Assembly: GCA_947165195.1 (NCBI GenBank)
Contig: CAMUZJ010000063.1
Span: 1-6,051, forward strand
DNA length: 6,051 bases
Source of the DNA: an uncultured Bacillota bacterium
GTDB lineage: Bacteria > Bacillota_I > Bacilli_A > RF39 > UBA660
Direction of reading: 5' to 3'
Part shown: positions 1-5,887 of the stretch, piece by piece
Position numbering within the stretch: the stretch's first letter is position 1
Layout: each line of letters begins with the position of its first letter
Notes under the pieces: model-generated
Told to the model about the DNA's origin: nothing
What the model saw: only the letters and a program-made list of their open reading frames with translations
The model's database searches: none
Program-made: the position numbers and the translations under genes

Positions 1-2122
1 TAATTTAAATATTACAGAAAAACAAGTAAATACAGTACTTGAAATGCTAGGAGAAGGGAATACCATACCTTTTATTGCTAGATATCGTAAAGAAGCTACT
101 GGTGCTTTAGATGAAGAAACGATTCGAAAAATTAATGAAGTCTATGAATATCAAGCTAACTTATTAAAAAGAAAAGAAGATGTTATAAGACTAATTGATG
201 AAAAAGGATTATTAACAGACGAGTTAAAAGAAAGTATCTTAAAATGTAGTAAGTTAGTAGAAGTAGAAGATTTATATAGACCATATAAAGAAAAGAAAAA
301 GACTAAAGCTACAGAAGCAATTGCTTTAGGATTAGAGCCACTTGCCAAAATCATGATGTCTTTTCCAACAACAGGTACAATCGATGAAATAACTTCTAAA
401 TTTATAAAAGAAGATTTAAATAAAGATAAATGTATAGAAGGAGCCAAATATATTATCGCAGAATGGATTAGTGATAATGCTTCTTACCGTAAAAGTATTC
501 GTACATTTTTTTATAAGAATGGCGTTATTACATCTTCTCTAAAGAAAAATGCAAAAGATCAAAATAAAACCTATGAAATGTATTATGACTATAACGAGCC
601 AGTTAAATGGATTAAACCTCATAGAATACTGGCTTTAAATAGAGGAGAAAAAGAAAAAATACTTACAGTAAATATCGATGTTAATAAAGAGGAGATTATT
701 GATTTCTTAGAGAAAAAAATTATAAAAAATGATAAATCCTTTGTAGTAGAATATATAAAAGAAGCGATAGAAGACTCTTATAAAAGATTAATTGAGCCAT
801 CTGTAGAGAGAGAAATACGAGCTGATTTAACTGAAAAAGGAGAAGAAGCTGCGATAGATAACTTTGGTAAAAACTTAGAGGCATTACTACTTACTCCTCC
901 AATGAAAGAAAAGGTAGTTTTAGCATTTGATCCGGGATATGTTAATGGTTGTAAATTAGCAGTCGTAGATAAAAATGGTAAATACCTAGATTCTACAGTT
1001 ATTAAACCATTCCTAAATGGAAATACAGAAGAGAGAATTAAGTTAAGCAAAGAAATAGTTGTAAATCTTATAAAGAAATACAAAGTAGATATTATTGCTA
1101 TAGGAAATGGAACAGCATCCCGCGAATCAGAAAAATTCTGTGCCGATATGATAAAAGAATATAACTTAACTTGTAAATACGTAATCGTTAGTGAAGCAGG
1201 AGCATCTATTTATAGTGCCTCTCCTATTGCTTTAGAAGAGTTCCCTGATCTAGCAGTAGAAAAAAGAAGTGCCGTAAGTATTGGTCGAAGAGTTCAAGAT
1301 CCATTAGCAGAACTAGTAAAAATACCACCAGAAGGAATAGGAGTAGGACTATACCAACACGATGTATCCGAAAAAAAATTATCTACTTCCTTAGACTTTG
1401 TAGTAGAAAAATGTGTAAATAGTGTTGGAGTAAATATTAATACTGCTTCCTCTTCTTTATTAAAATATGTATCAGGAATTACCAAAAAAGCTATCGAAAA
1501 AATTATTGAATACCGAGAAAAAGTAGGAAAGATTACTTCTCGTGAAGAAATTAAGAAGAAAAAACTATTAACCGATAAAGCCTATGAACAAGCGATTGGC
1601 TTCTTACGAATTACCGATGGAGAAAACATTTTAGATTCTACTGCTATTCACCCCGAAAGCTATAATATTGCCCTTAAATTACTAGAAGAATTAGGAGAAG
1701 ATATTCATCAAGTAGGAACGAATTCCTTAATAGAAAAACTAAATAAAATATCTGTAGAAGAATATGCTAAAAAGTTAAATACAGATATCTATACTCTAGA
1801 AGATGTTGTAGCTTCCCTAAAAAAACCTAACTTAGATCCTAGGGATGAATATCCACAGCCAATCCTAAAAAGCGATATATTAGATATTAAAGATTTAACA
1901 GTTGGAATGAAACTACAAGGAACTGTTAGAAACGTTGTTGACTTTGGACTATTTATTGATATTGGATTACATGATGATGGATTAGCTCATATATCGAAAC
2001 TTTCCAAAGACTTTATCAAACATCCATCAGACTTATTTAGTGTAGGAGATATCGTAGATTGCTATGTAGAAGATATTAATATAGAAAAAAATAAAGTAAG
2101 TTTAAGCTTACTAGAAAGATAG
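1..2122 (+). CDS. tex: Tex family S1 RNA-binding / transcription accessory protein (5' end cut by window)
   Basis: This is a nucleic-acid-binding Tex protein, a cytoplasmic factor linked to transcription and RNA metabolism whose exact biochemical role is still poorly defined. The reading frame is open from base 2, giving 14 in-frame residues (NLNITEKQVNTVLE) before the first ATG at 44. Tex proteins normally carry this helix, so the true start lies a few codons upstream of the window. Counting residues from the ATG at 44, the order is: N-terminal helical region with the conserved GNTIPFIARYRKEATG (5-20) and YRPYKEKKKTKAT (78-90); YqgF/RNase-H-like domain starting at VVLAFDPGYVNGCKLAVVD (291-309), with IGNGTASRE (353-361) and SEAGASIYSAS (383-393); helix-hairpin-helix region (about 458-523, VNSVGVNINTAS onward); and a C-terminal S1 domain (about 619-690, GTVRNVVDFGLFIDIGLHDDGLAHIS). 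The 706 visible residues match the family length. The stop codon overlaps the terminator. The family call is firm. Confidence 0.96.
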   Translation, partial: NLNITEKQVNTVLEMLGEGNTIPFIARYRKEATGALDEETIRKINEVYEYQANLLKRKEDVIRLIDEKGLLTDELKESILKCSKLVEVEDLYRPYKEKKKTKATEAIALGLEPLAKIMMSFPTTGTIDEITSKFIKEDLNKDKCIEGAKYIIAEWISDNASYRKSIRTFFYKNGVITSSLKKNAKDQNKTYEMYYDYNEPVKWIKPHRILALNRGEKEKILTVNIDVNKEEIIDFLEKKIIKNDKSFVVEYIKEAIEDSYKRLIEPSVEREIRADLTEKGEEAAIDNFGKNLEALLLTPPMKEKVVLAFDPGYVNGCKLAVVDKNGKYLDSTVIKPFLNGNTEERIKLSKEIVVNLIKKYKVDIIAIGNGTASRESEKFCADMIKEYNLTCKYVIVSEAGASIYSASPIALEEFPDLAVEKRSAVSIGRRVQDPLAELVKIPPEGIGVGLYQHDVSEKKLSTSLDFVVEKCVNSVGVNINTASSSLLKYVSGITKKAIEKIIEYREKVGKITSREEIKKKKLLTDKAYEQAIGFLRITDGENILDSTAIHPESYNIALKLLEELGEDIHQVGTNSLIEKLNKISVEEYAKKLNTDIYTLEDVVASLKKPNLDPRDEYPQPILKSDILDIKDLTVGMKLQGTVRNVVDFGLFIDIGLHDDGLAHISKLSKDFIKHPSDLFSVGDIVDCYVEDINIEKNKVSLSLLER

Positions 2123-2144
2123 GACAAAAATGTCCTTTTTTTTT
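2121..2144 (+). terminator. Intrinsic terminator after tex
   Basis: A perfect 6-bp stem, AGGACA (2121-2126) with TGTCCT (2131-2136), closes an AAAA loop and is followed by eight T residues (2137-2144). The stem uses the last two bases of the tex stop codon. It separates tex from the nuclease gene downstream, so that gene needs its own promoter or read-through. Confidence 0.85.
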
Positions 2145-2151
2145 GATTTAT

Positions 2152-2205
2152 CTCCTTTTTTCCGAAGAATATTAATGAGAAGAAAAAAACTTCTCGGAAA
2201 GGGAG
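2152..2205 (+). promoter_or_regulatory. Possible RNA fold that pairs the nuclease gene's Shine-Dalgarno
   Basis: CTCCTTTT (2152-2159) can pair with AAAGGGAG (2198-2205), giving seven Watson-Crick pairs and one G-U, extendable by two more G-U pairs. This covers most of the ribosome binding site of the gene starting at 2211. Inside it sits a perfect 6-bp hairpin, GAGAAG (2177-2182) with CTTCTC (2190-2195), over a seven-A loop. A competing pairing, TCCGA (2161-2165) with TCGGA (2194-2198), would leave the binding site mostly free. The complementarity is directly visible; the regulatory role is inference. Low-complexity purine and pyrimidine tracts make some chance pairing likely. The nearest -10-like motif, TATTAA (2170-2175), has no convincing -35. 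Confidence 0.35.
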
Positions 2206-2206
2206 G
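2201..2206 (+). promoter_or_regulatory. Shine-Dalgarno setting the ATG at 2211
   Basis: GGGAGG lies 4 bases before the ATG at 2211 (5 if the core is taken as AAGGGAG, 2199-2205). It is the only strong site at reasonable spacing. An upstream in-frame ATG at 2130 falls inside the tex terminator loop, and a downstream ATG at 2283 has only a G-run 2 bases away. Confidence 0.7.
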
Positions 2207-2210
2207 TTCT

Positions 2211-3158
2211 ATGAAACCAATTTTAAAAAGGTCGCTTATAGAAGATGACCGCTACAGACTACAAGATTATAGAAGGGGGGAAATGTTGCCTATTGTATCA
2301 GATGTTATGTTTCATACGATGTTAAATAATGAATCAAGAAAACAGTATGTCTCTTATCTACTATCTTTGATATTAGAAAAAGATTATCAAGAAATTTATA
2401 ATAGTATTCAGTTTTCTAAAGAAGAGTTAGATAAAGAAAATTACCATGATTCCAAAAAAACAGTAGATTTGGTATGTACAGTGGGTGGAGAAGTATTTAA
2501 TATTGAAATGAATAATAATATGAGTATTCCATCGTTAGAGAGAAATATTAGTTATATAAATAGATTATATGCTGGATCTATGAAACAGGGAGATAAAAAG
2601 TATCATTATAATAAAGTGATACAAATTAATATAAATAATTTTAACTTTTATGGTAATACAAATATTATTGATGAGTTTTATATTAAGAATAAAAACAGTG
2701 AAGTACTAACGGATAAGATAAGAATTCTTTATATTTATCTTCCATTAATTCGAAAAAAAATGTACAATAATGAAGAAACGTTAACTCTACTAGAAAAACT
2801 ATTTTTAGTATTTAATGAGAAAGACAGTGTTGAGTTAAAAAAAATAATAAAGGGAGAGAAAATAATGGAAGAATACAGGCAAGATGCAATAGATGCGAGT
2901 CAAAAAAGTGAAATATTAGGTCTTTATGATAAAGAGAAAGAAAGCGAAAGACTAGAACAAATTCGATTAGACTATGCGAGAGAAGAAGGAGTTGAGCAAG
3001 GACTTGCAGAAGGCAAAAAGGAAGGACTTGCAGAAGGAGAATTACAAGCATCTCTAAAAATAGCAAAAAATTTAATTAAGAGAGGATATACATTAGAAGA
3101 AGTTTCTCTTAATACAGAACTAGATATAGAAACATTAAAAAAAATAGAAAAAGAGTAA
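2211..3158 (+). CDS. Rpn family PD-(D/E)XK recombination-promoting nuclease / putative transposase
   Basis: This 315-residue protein resembles the Rpn / PDDEXK nuclease family. Members are DNA endonucleases once called putative transposases; E. coli Rpn proteins promote recombination and are toxic anti-phage nucleases. The N-terminal part (about 25-55, MLPIVSDVMFHTMLNNESRK) is the usual family opening. The likely nuclease core has Asp86 (VDLVCTVGG) followed by Glu99-Met100-Asn101 (FNIEMNNN), that is D-x12-E-x-N, where many relatives have E-x-Q. The segment at 219-259 (EEYRQDAIDASQKSEILGLYDKEKESERLEQ) is typical of Bacillota members. It is followed by five four-residue repeats (258-277) and a helical tail (280-315, IAKNLIKRGYTLEEVSLNTELDIETLKKI). 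The start was chosen for its Shine-Dalgarno. The gene stands alone between two terminators. No insertion-sequence ends or target duplications are visible, so mobility is not supported. An internal start at 2865 is annotated separately. Confidence 0.85.
   Translation: MKPILKRSLIEDDRYRLQDYRRGEMLPIVSDVMFHTMLNNESRKQYVSYLLSLILEKDYQEIYNSIQFSKEELDKENYHDSKKTVDLVCTVGGEVFNIEMNNNMSIPSLERNISYINRLYAGSMKQGDKKYHYNKVIQININNFNFYGNTNIIDEFYIKNKNSEVLTDKIRILYIYLPLIRKKMYNNEETLTLLEKLFLVFNEKDSVELKKIIKGEKIMEEYRQDAIDASQKSEILGLYDKEKESERLEQIRLDYAREEGVEQGLAEGKKEGLAEGELQASLKIAKNLIKRGYTLEEVSLNTELDIETLKKIEKE
2851..2856 (+). promoter_or_regulatory. Internal Shine-Dalgarno within the nuclease gene
   Basis: AGGGAG lies 8 bases before an in-frame ATG at 2865, which is ideal spacing and better than that of the gene's own start. 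It sits in codons for Lys-Gly-Glu-Lys, so it could be incidental in a purine-rich gene. The combination with an in-frame ATG at the start of the C-terminal module is what makes it notable. Confidence 0.5.
2865..3158 (+). CDS. Possible internally initiated C-terminal protein (RpnS-like antitoxin)
   Basis: The sequence shows an in-frame ATG (Met219 of the nuclease) preceded by AGGGAG at 8-base spacing. Translation from it gives 97 residues comprising the helical linker, five four-residue repeats and the terminal helices, without the nuclease core. Established knowledge: E. coli Rpn genes have been reported as toxin-antitoxin systems made of a gene within a gene. A small, variable C-terminal protein (RpnS) is translated separately and blocks the full-length nuclease (RpnL), and a dimer-interface helix in RpnS carries four-residue repeats that vary in number between strains. 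The inference is that this gene has the same arrangement. I see no convincing dedicated internal promoter, so expression could come from the full-length mRNA. The alternative is a chance ATG in a single-product gene. Confidence 0.5.
   Translation: MEEYRQDAIDASQKSEILGLYDKEKESERLEQIRLDYAREEGVEQGLAEGKKEGLAEGELQASLKIAKNLIKRGYTLEEVSLNTELDIETLKKIEKE
2982..3041 (+). repeat. Five tandem four-residue repeats (x-E/Q-G-x) in the nuclease C-terminus
   Basis: Residues 258-277 of the nuclease read EEGV EQGL AEGK KEGL AEGE, with glycine every fourth position (260, 264, 268, 272, 276). At DNA level a perfect 16-base direct repeat, AAGGACTTGCAGAAGG, occurs at 2998-3013 and 3022-3037. Its 24-base period equals two repeat units. 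The near-identity of synonymous positions points to a recent duplication and a potential slippage site that would stay in frame. Confidence 0.8.
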
Positions 3159-3167
3159 TCTATATTT

Positions 3168-3193
3168 AAGAAGACAAGAAATTGTCTTTTTTT
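3168..3193 (+). terminator. Intrinsic terminator after the nuclease gene
   Basis: AAGACAA (3171-3177) pairs with TTGTCTT (3182-3188) across a GAAA loop. The stem can be extended by AAG (3168-3170), and it is followed by a T-run to 3193. It begins 10 bases after the stop codon at 3158 and closes the nuclease unit. Confidence 0.85.
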
Positions 3194-3220
3194 GTATTAC
3201 ATGCAGATTAATAGTATAAT
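3192..3220 (+). promoter_or_regulatory. Candidate sigma-A-type promoter for the acyltransferase operon
   Basis: A perfect -10 TATAAT (3215-3220) has TTGTAT (3192-3197) exactly 17 bases upstream as a weak -35 (three of six consensus positions). Transcription would start near 3227, giving a leader of about 20 bases before the ATG at 3247. The -35 element overlaps the T-run of the preceding terminator, so the two units are packed without spacer. Confidence 0.65.
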
Positions 3221-3235
3221 GATTATTAGATATAT

Positions 3236-3243
3236 AAGAGGTG
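3236..3243 (+). promoter_or_regulatory. Shine-Dalgarno deciding the ATG at 3247
   Basis: AAGAGGTG has its AGAGG core (3237-3241) 5 bases before the ATG at 3247. An in-frame GTG at 3241 lies inside this site and therefore cannot be the start. Confidence 0.75.
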
Positions 3244-3246
3244 CCT

Positions 3247-4482
3247 ATGAAAAATAAACAGTGGTATAAATTAGATAATGTTGGAAAACTCTTTTCCTCT
3301 TTAGCAGATGGTCATTTTCAAAATATATTTCGTTACTCTGCTACTATTAAAGATGAAGTAGATAAAGAAATATTACAAGACGCTCTTCTTGAAACATTAA
3401 AAGTATATGAAAACTTTAATGTAAATTTAAAGAAAGGACTCTTTTGGTATTACTTGGAAGAGACAAATAAAACATATATAGTAAGAGAAGAAAACTTGCC
3501 TATTTGTGCAAAAATCTATCATAATAGTAATGATTTCTTATTTAGAATTACTTATTACCATAAAAGGATTAATTTTGAAGTATCACATATTCTTTCTGAT
3601 GGAAGAGGAAGTGTAGAATTTTTTAAAACCCTAATCAGTAATTATGTCATAAAAAAATACCAATTAGAAAATATAAATATTTCTACTAAAAACTCTCATA
3701 TAGAAAAAAGTGAAGATAGTTTTACAAAGTATTATAAAAAAGGTCAAAATGATATAAAAAAATATAAAAATATCTATCATTATAAACAAAAAAAATTAAA
3801 ATATACTACTCGATATTTAGAAGCTCATATGAGTGTTTCAAAAGTATTAAATATAGCACATACTCATCATGTAACACTAACTACTTTATTACTATCCGTA
3901 TTAATTCACTCCTTTAGGAATGTTTTATATGAAAAGGACTTACATAAAAATATAAAAATAGATATACCAGTTGATCTTAGAAATTATTATAAATCTTCCT
4001 CATTAAAAAACTACTTTGGTCTTACTTCCGTAGTTTACCAATACCAAACAAGAAATGATAGCATACAAGATATAATGAAATCAGTAGATAGTCAATTAAA
4101 AGATAATTTATTATTAGAAAACTTACAAAAAAGAGTAAATAAATATATAGCTTTTGAAAAAAACATATTCTGTAGAATTGCTCCATTATTTATGAAAAAT
4201 ATGGTTTTAAAAATTATTGATACATTTACAAGTAATATGTGTACTAGTTGCGTATCTAATATTGGCATTATAAAATTAGAAGATAGTATTACACCATATA
4301 TTGATAATATCAATATTATTTGTTCCACTACTGGATTTCAATTTATAATGTGTTCTTATAAAGATGATTTATCCATAGGAATATCTTCTGTATATAAATA
4401 CAACGACGTTATAAAAGAATTCTGCAGATGGTTTAGTGATAATGGAATAGATGTCACTATTAACGTTAGTGAGGTTGATTAG
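3247..4482 (+). CDS. Condensation / alcohol acetyltransferase-like acyltransferase
   Basis: This 411-residue protein resembles the chloramphenicol-acetyltransferase-like superfamily that includes alcohol acetyltransferases, wax-ester synthases and non-ribosomal peptide condensation domains. The superfamily transfers acyl groups from CoA or carrier thioesters to alcohols or amines. Visible signatures are EVSHILSDGRGSVEFF (111-126), matching HHxxxDG with His114 as the expected catalytic base, Asp118 and Gly119, and with Ser at the first His position; IPVDLRNYYKSSSLKNYFG (240-258), a block typical of the alcohol-acetyltransferase branch; and SNIG (337-340) in the second half. A Lys- and Tyr-rich linker (about 160-190) joins the halves. 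No signal peptide or membrane segment is seen, so it is probably cytoplasmic. Its stop codon abuts the start of a membrane zinc-ribbon gene, indicating coupled translation and likely joint function. Substrate and acyl donor cannot be read from the sequence, and the alcohol-acetyltransferase name is by resemblance only. Confidence 0.75.
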   Translation: MKNKQWYKLDNVGKLFSSLADGHFQNIFRYSATIKDEVDKEILQDALLETLKVYENFNVNLKKGLFWYYLEETNKTYIVREENLPICAKIYHNSNDFLFRITYYHKRINFEVSHILSDGRGSVEFFKTLISNYVIKKYQLENINISTKNSHIEKSEDSFTKYYKKGQNDIKKYKNIYHYKQKKLKYTTRYLEAHMSVSKVLNIAHTHHVTLTTLLLSVLIHSFRNVLYEKDLHKNIKIDIPVDLRNYYKSSSLKNYFGLTSVVYQYQTRNDSIQDIMKSVDSQLKDNLLLENLQKRVNKYIAFEKNIFCRIAPLFMKNMVLKIIDTFTSNMCTSCVSNIGIIKLEDSITPYIDNINIICSTTGFQFIMCSYKDDLSIGISSVYKYNDVIKEFCRWFSDNGIDVTINVSEVD

Positions 4483-5139
4483 ATGAAAAAATGTAGAGAA
4501 TGTAATATTTATTTTCATACAAAAGAAGAATTATGTCCATTATGTCAAAATAAACTAGTAGGAAATTGTAAAGAAAAAATATTTCCAACAATCACTATAT
4601 TTAGAGAAAAATCTTTATTACTAAAAATACTATTATTTACATCACTAAGTATTATTATCCTTAGTACATTTATCGAACTATATATATCTAATAAATTATG
4701 CGTAACCATATTCATAACAGGAGGATTACTTTCTAATTATGCAGTTATTTTCTATATTTTAAAAAATAGACAAAACGTATTGGAGTTAATAGGAAAAAAT
4801 GGCTTATTCTTAGTTACCTTACTAATATTATGGTATCTATATACAAAACAATCGGTTATTACCAATTATGTAATTCCTATAATTTGCTTATTAGAATTAG
4901 GATTTAATAGTATCGTATTCATTATTTTAAGAAAAAGTTATTTAGTAAATTATTTTAAATTAATCATATTGAACCTAATCTTACTATTAATTCCTATTAT
5001 ATTAATAATATTAGGATTGACAACTCATAATTTATTATCTTATATATGTTTTGCACTAGCTCTTATTGTATTATCAGGTATCTTTATCTTTTATTTTGAA
5101 CAAGTAAAAGAAGAATTAAAAAAAATATTTAATGTTTAA
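4483..5139 (+). CDS. Zinc-ribbon multispanning membrane protein (DUF6320-like)
   Basis: This is a 218-residue membrane protein. The N-terminus has a four-cysteine zinc-ribbon motif: Cys4-x2-Cys7 (KKCREC) and Cys18-x2-Cys21 (LCPLCQNKL). A short FPTITIF segment follows (34-40), then about six hydrophobic helices at roughly 46-66, 72-92, 105-121, 126-148, 157-178 and 184-205, ending in a charged tail (EQVKEELKKIFNV). The overall pattern matches my recollection of DUF6320 proteins, which occur beside alcohol-acetyltransferase-like genes in Clostridia; no biochemical role is known to me. The ATG directly follows the TAG of the upstream gene, and its Shine-Dalgarno GAGG (4471-4474) lies within that gene, so translation is coupled. 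I infer that it anchors or assists the acyltransferase at the membrane. Confidence 0.8.
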   Translation: MKKCRECNIYFHTKEELCPLCQNKLVGNCKEKIFPTITIFREKSLLLKILLFTSLSIIILSTFIELYISNKLCVTIFITGGLLSNYAVIFYILKNRQNVLELIGKNGLFLVTLLILWYLYTKQSVITNYVIPIICLLELGFNSIVFIILRKSYLVNYFKLIILNLILLLIPIILIILGLTTHNLLSYICFALALIVLSGIFIFYFEQVKEELKKIFNV

Positions 5140-5176
5140 TCAATCCATGATAATATTATTGTAGGAGGAAATAATA

Positions 5177-5887
5177 ATGGAAGAAGAAGTAGAACAAAAA
5201 AATAATATTAAGACATGGATTATTGTAGGTATCGTTTCTATAATTACTTTTATATTAGTATTTACAATTACTTATAAATTGATGAATAATGGTAAAGAAA
5301 GTACAGAACCTGTAAAAGAAGATACTGAGCAGATATCTTTCGATGCTTATAAAGTAGGAGATAAAGTTACTTTACTAGATAATAGTAAATGGCATGTACT
5401 ATATGCTTCTATTAAAAATACGGAAAATGTTACTTTATTAAGTGATGAAGATGTTAATGCTAAAAAAGTATTATATAGTGATGTAGATAATTACTTAACA
5501 ACCGATTATCAACAAAAGTTACTTACTTCCTTAAAAGCAGAAAAAAAAGATATCGTAGAAATAAGAAAATTTGCCTACTTAGATTTAGCAAACTTAGCCG
5601 GAATGCAGCAAGTAGATTTTTCACCAGAACCAGAAACAGAAATAGCAAATTTCTCAATTCCTAGCTTTGTTTATGAGAAAGAAACAGTAACAGATACAGT
5701 ATATCATACTGAAGAGACAACAGAACCTGTAATGATTTGTACAAAAGATTTAGAAAAAGAGAAAGAAGCAAGATTTTGTTTAGGTAACTCAAAGGAAGTA
5801 CTACCTGTAAGAGCAGTCATCATTATTTCTAAAAAATATATTAAAAATGATAATACTTCTAGTAATAATAGAAAAGGGGATGAATAA
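5177..5887 (+). CDS. Single-pass membrane-anchored extracytoplasmic protein of unknown function
   Basis: I do not recognise a named function for this 236-residue protein. An acidic N-terminus (MEEEVEQKNN) precedes one hydrophobic helix (about 14-33, WIIVGIVSIITFILVFTITY). There is no signal-peptidase motif, so it should stay anchored with residues 36-236 outside. After a Glu/Thr-rich linker (38-55), the segment YKVGDKVTLLDNSKWHVLYASIKNTENVTLLSD (58-90) resembles openings of secreted domains common in uncultured gut Bacillota, and the end VLPVRAVIIISKKYI (208-222) resembles the 'VRPVITISKKY' ending of such domains. Only two cysteines occur (188 and 201), which could form a disulfide. The start has a strong AGGAGG (5163-5168) 8 bases upstream. 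The 37-base gap from the previous gene has no terminator, so it probably belongs to the same operon. The domain resemblance is from memory and is weak evidence. Confidence 0.7.
   Translation: MEEEVEQKNNIKTWIIVGIVSIITFILVFTITYKLMNNGKESTEPVKEDTEQISFDAYKVGDKVTLLDNSKWHVLYASIKNTENVTLLSDEDVNAKKVLYSDVDNYLTTDYQQKLLTSLKAEKKDIVEIRKFAYLDLANLAGMQQVDFSPEPETEIANFSIPSFVYEKETVTDTVYHTEETTEPVMICTKDLEKEKEARFCLGNSKEVLPVRAVIIISKKYIKNDNTSSNNRKGDE

Noticed and set aside
151..1485. Minus-strand open frames within tex (151-447, 778-1083, 1294-1485)
   Set aside because: They are antisense to strongly conserved Tex domains, resemble no family and have no convincing translation signals.
2130..2210. Upstream extension of the nuclease reading frame from the ATG at 2130 (27 extra residues)
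   Set aside because: That ATG lies in the loop and stem of the tex terminator, has no Shine-Dalgarno, and the added residues (MSFFFDLSPFF...) are translated terminator and leader sequence.
2273..2285. Alternative nuclease start at the ATG at 2283 behind a G-run
   Set aside because: The G-run ends only 2 bases before the ATG, too close for a normal Shine-Dalgarno; the start at 2211 has better spacing and keeps the full N-terminus.
2812..3066. Minus-strand open frame opposite the nuclease C-terminus
   Set aside because: It is a Leu-rich shadow of the charged, repeat-containing coding strand; its apparent hydrophobicity is an artefact of the complementary codons.
2211..3158. Nuclease gene as an active transposon or insertion sequence
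   Set aside because: No terminal inverted repeats or target-site duplications flank it; the 'transposase' label comes from family naming and not from mobile-element structure.
3241..3246. GTG start at 3241 for the acyltransferase
   Set aside because: The GTG is part of the Shine-Dalgarno AAGAGGTG that serves the ATG at 3247.
4092..4328. Minus-strand open frame opposite the acyltransferase
   Set aside because: It lies wholly inside a well-supported gene and shows no recognisable family features.
5150..5159. Perfect AT-only palindrome ATAATATTAT between the membrane protein genes
   Set aside because: It has no loop to form a hairpin, no T-run after it, and such palindromes are expected by chance at this base composition; no -35 supports a promoter here.
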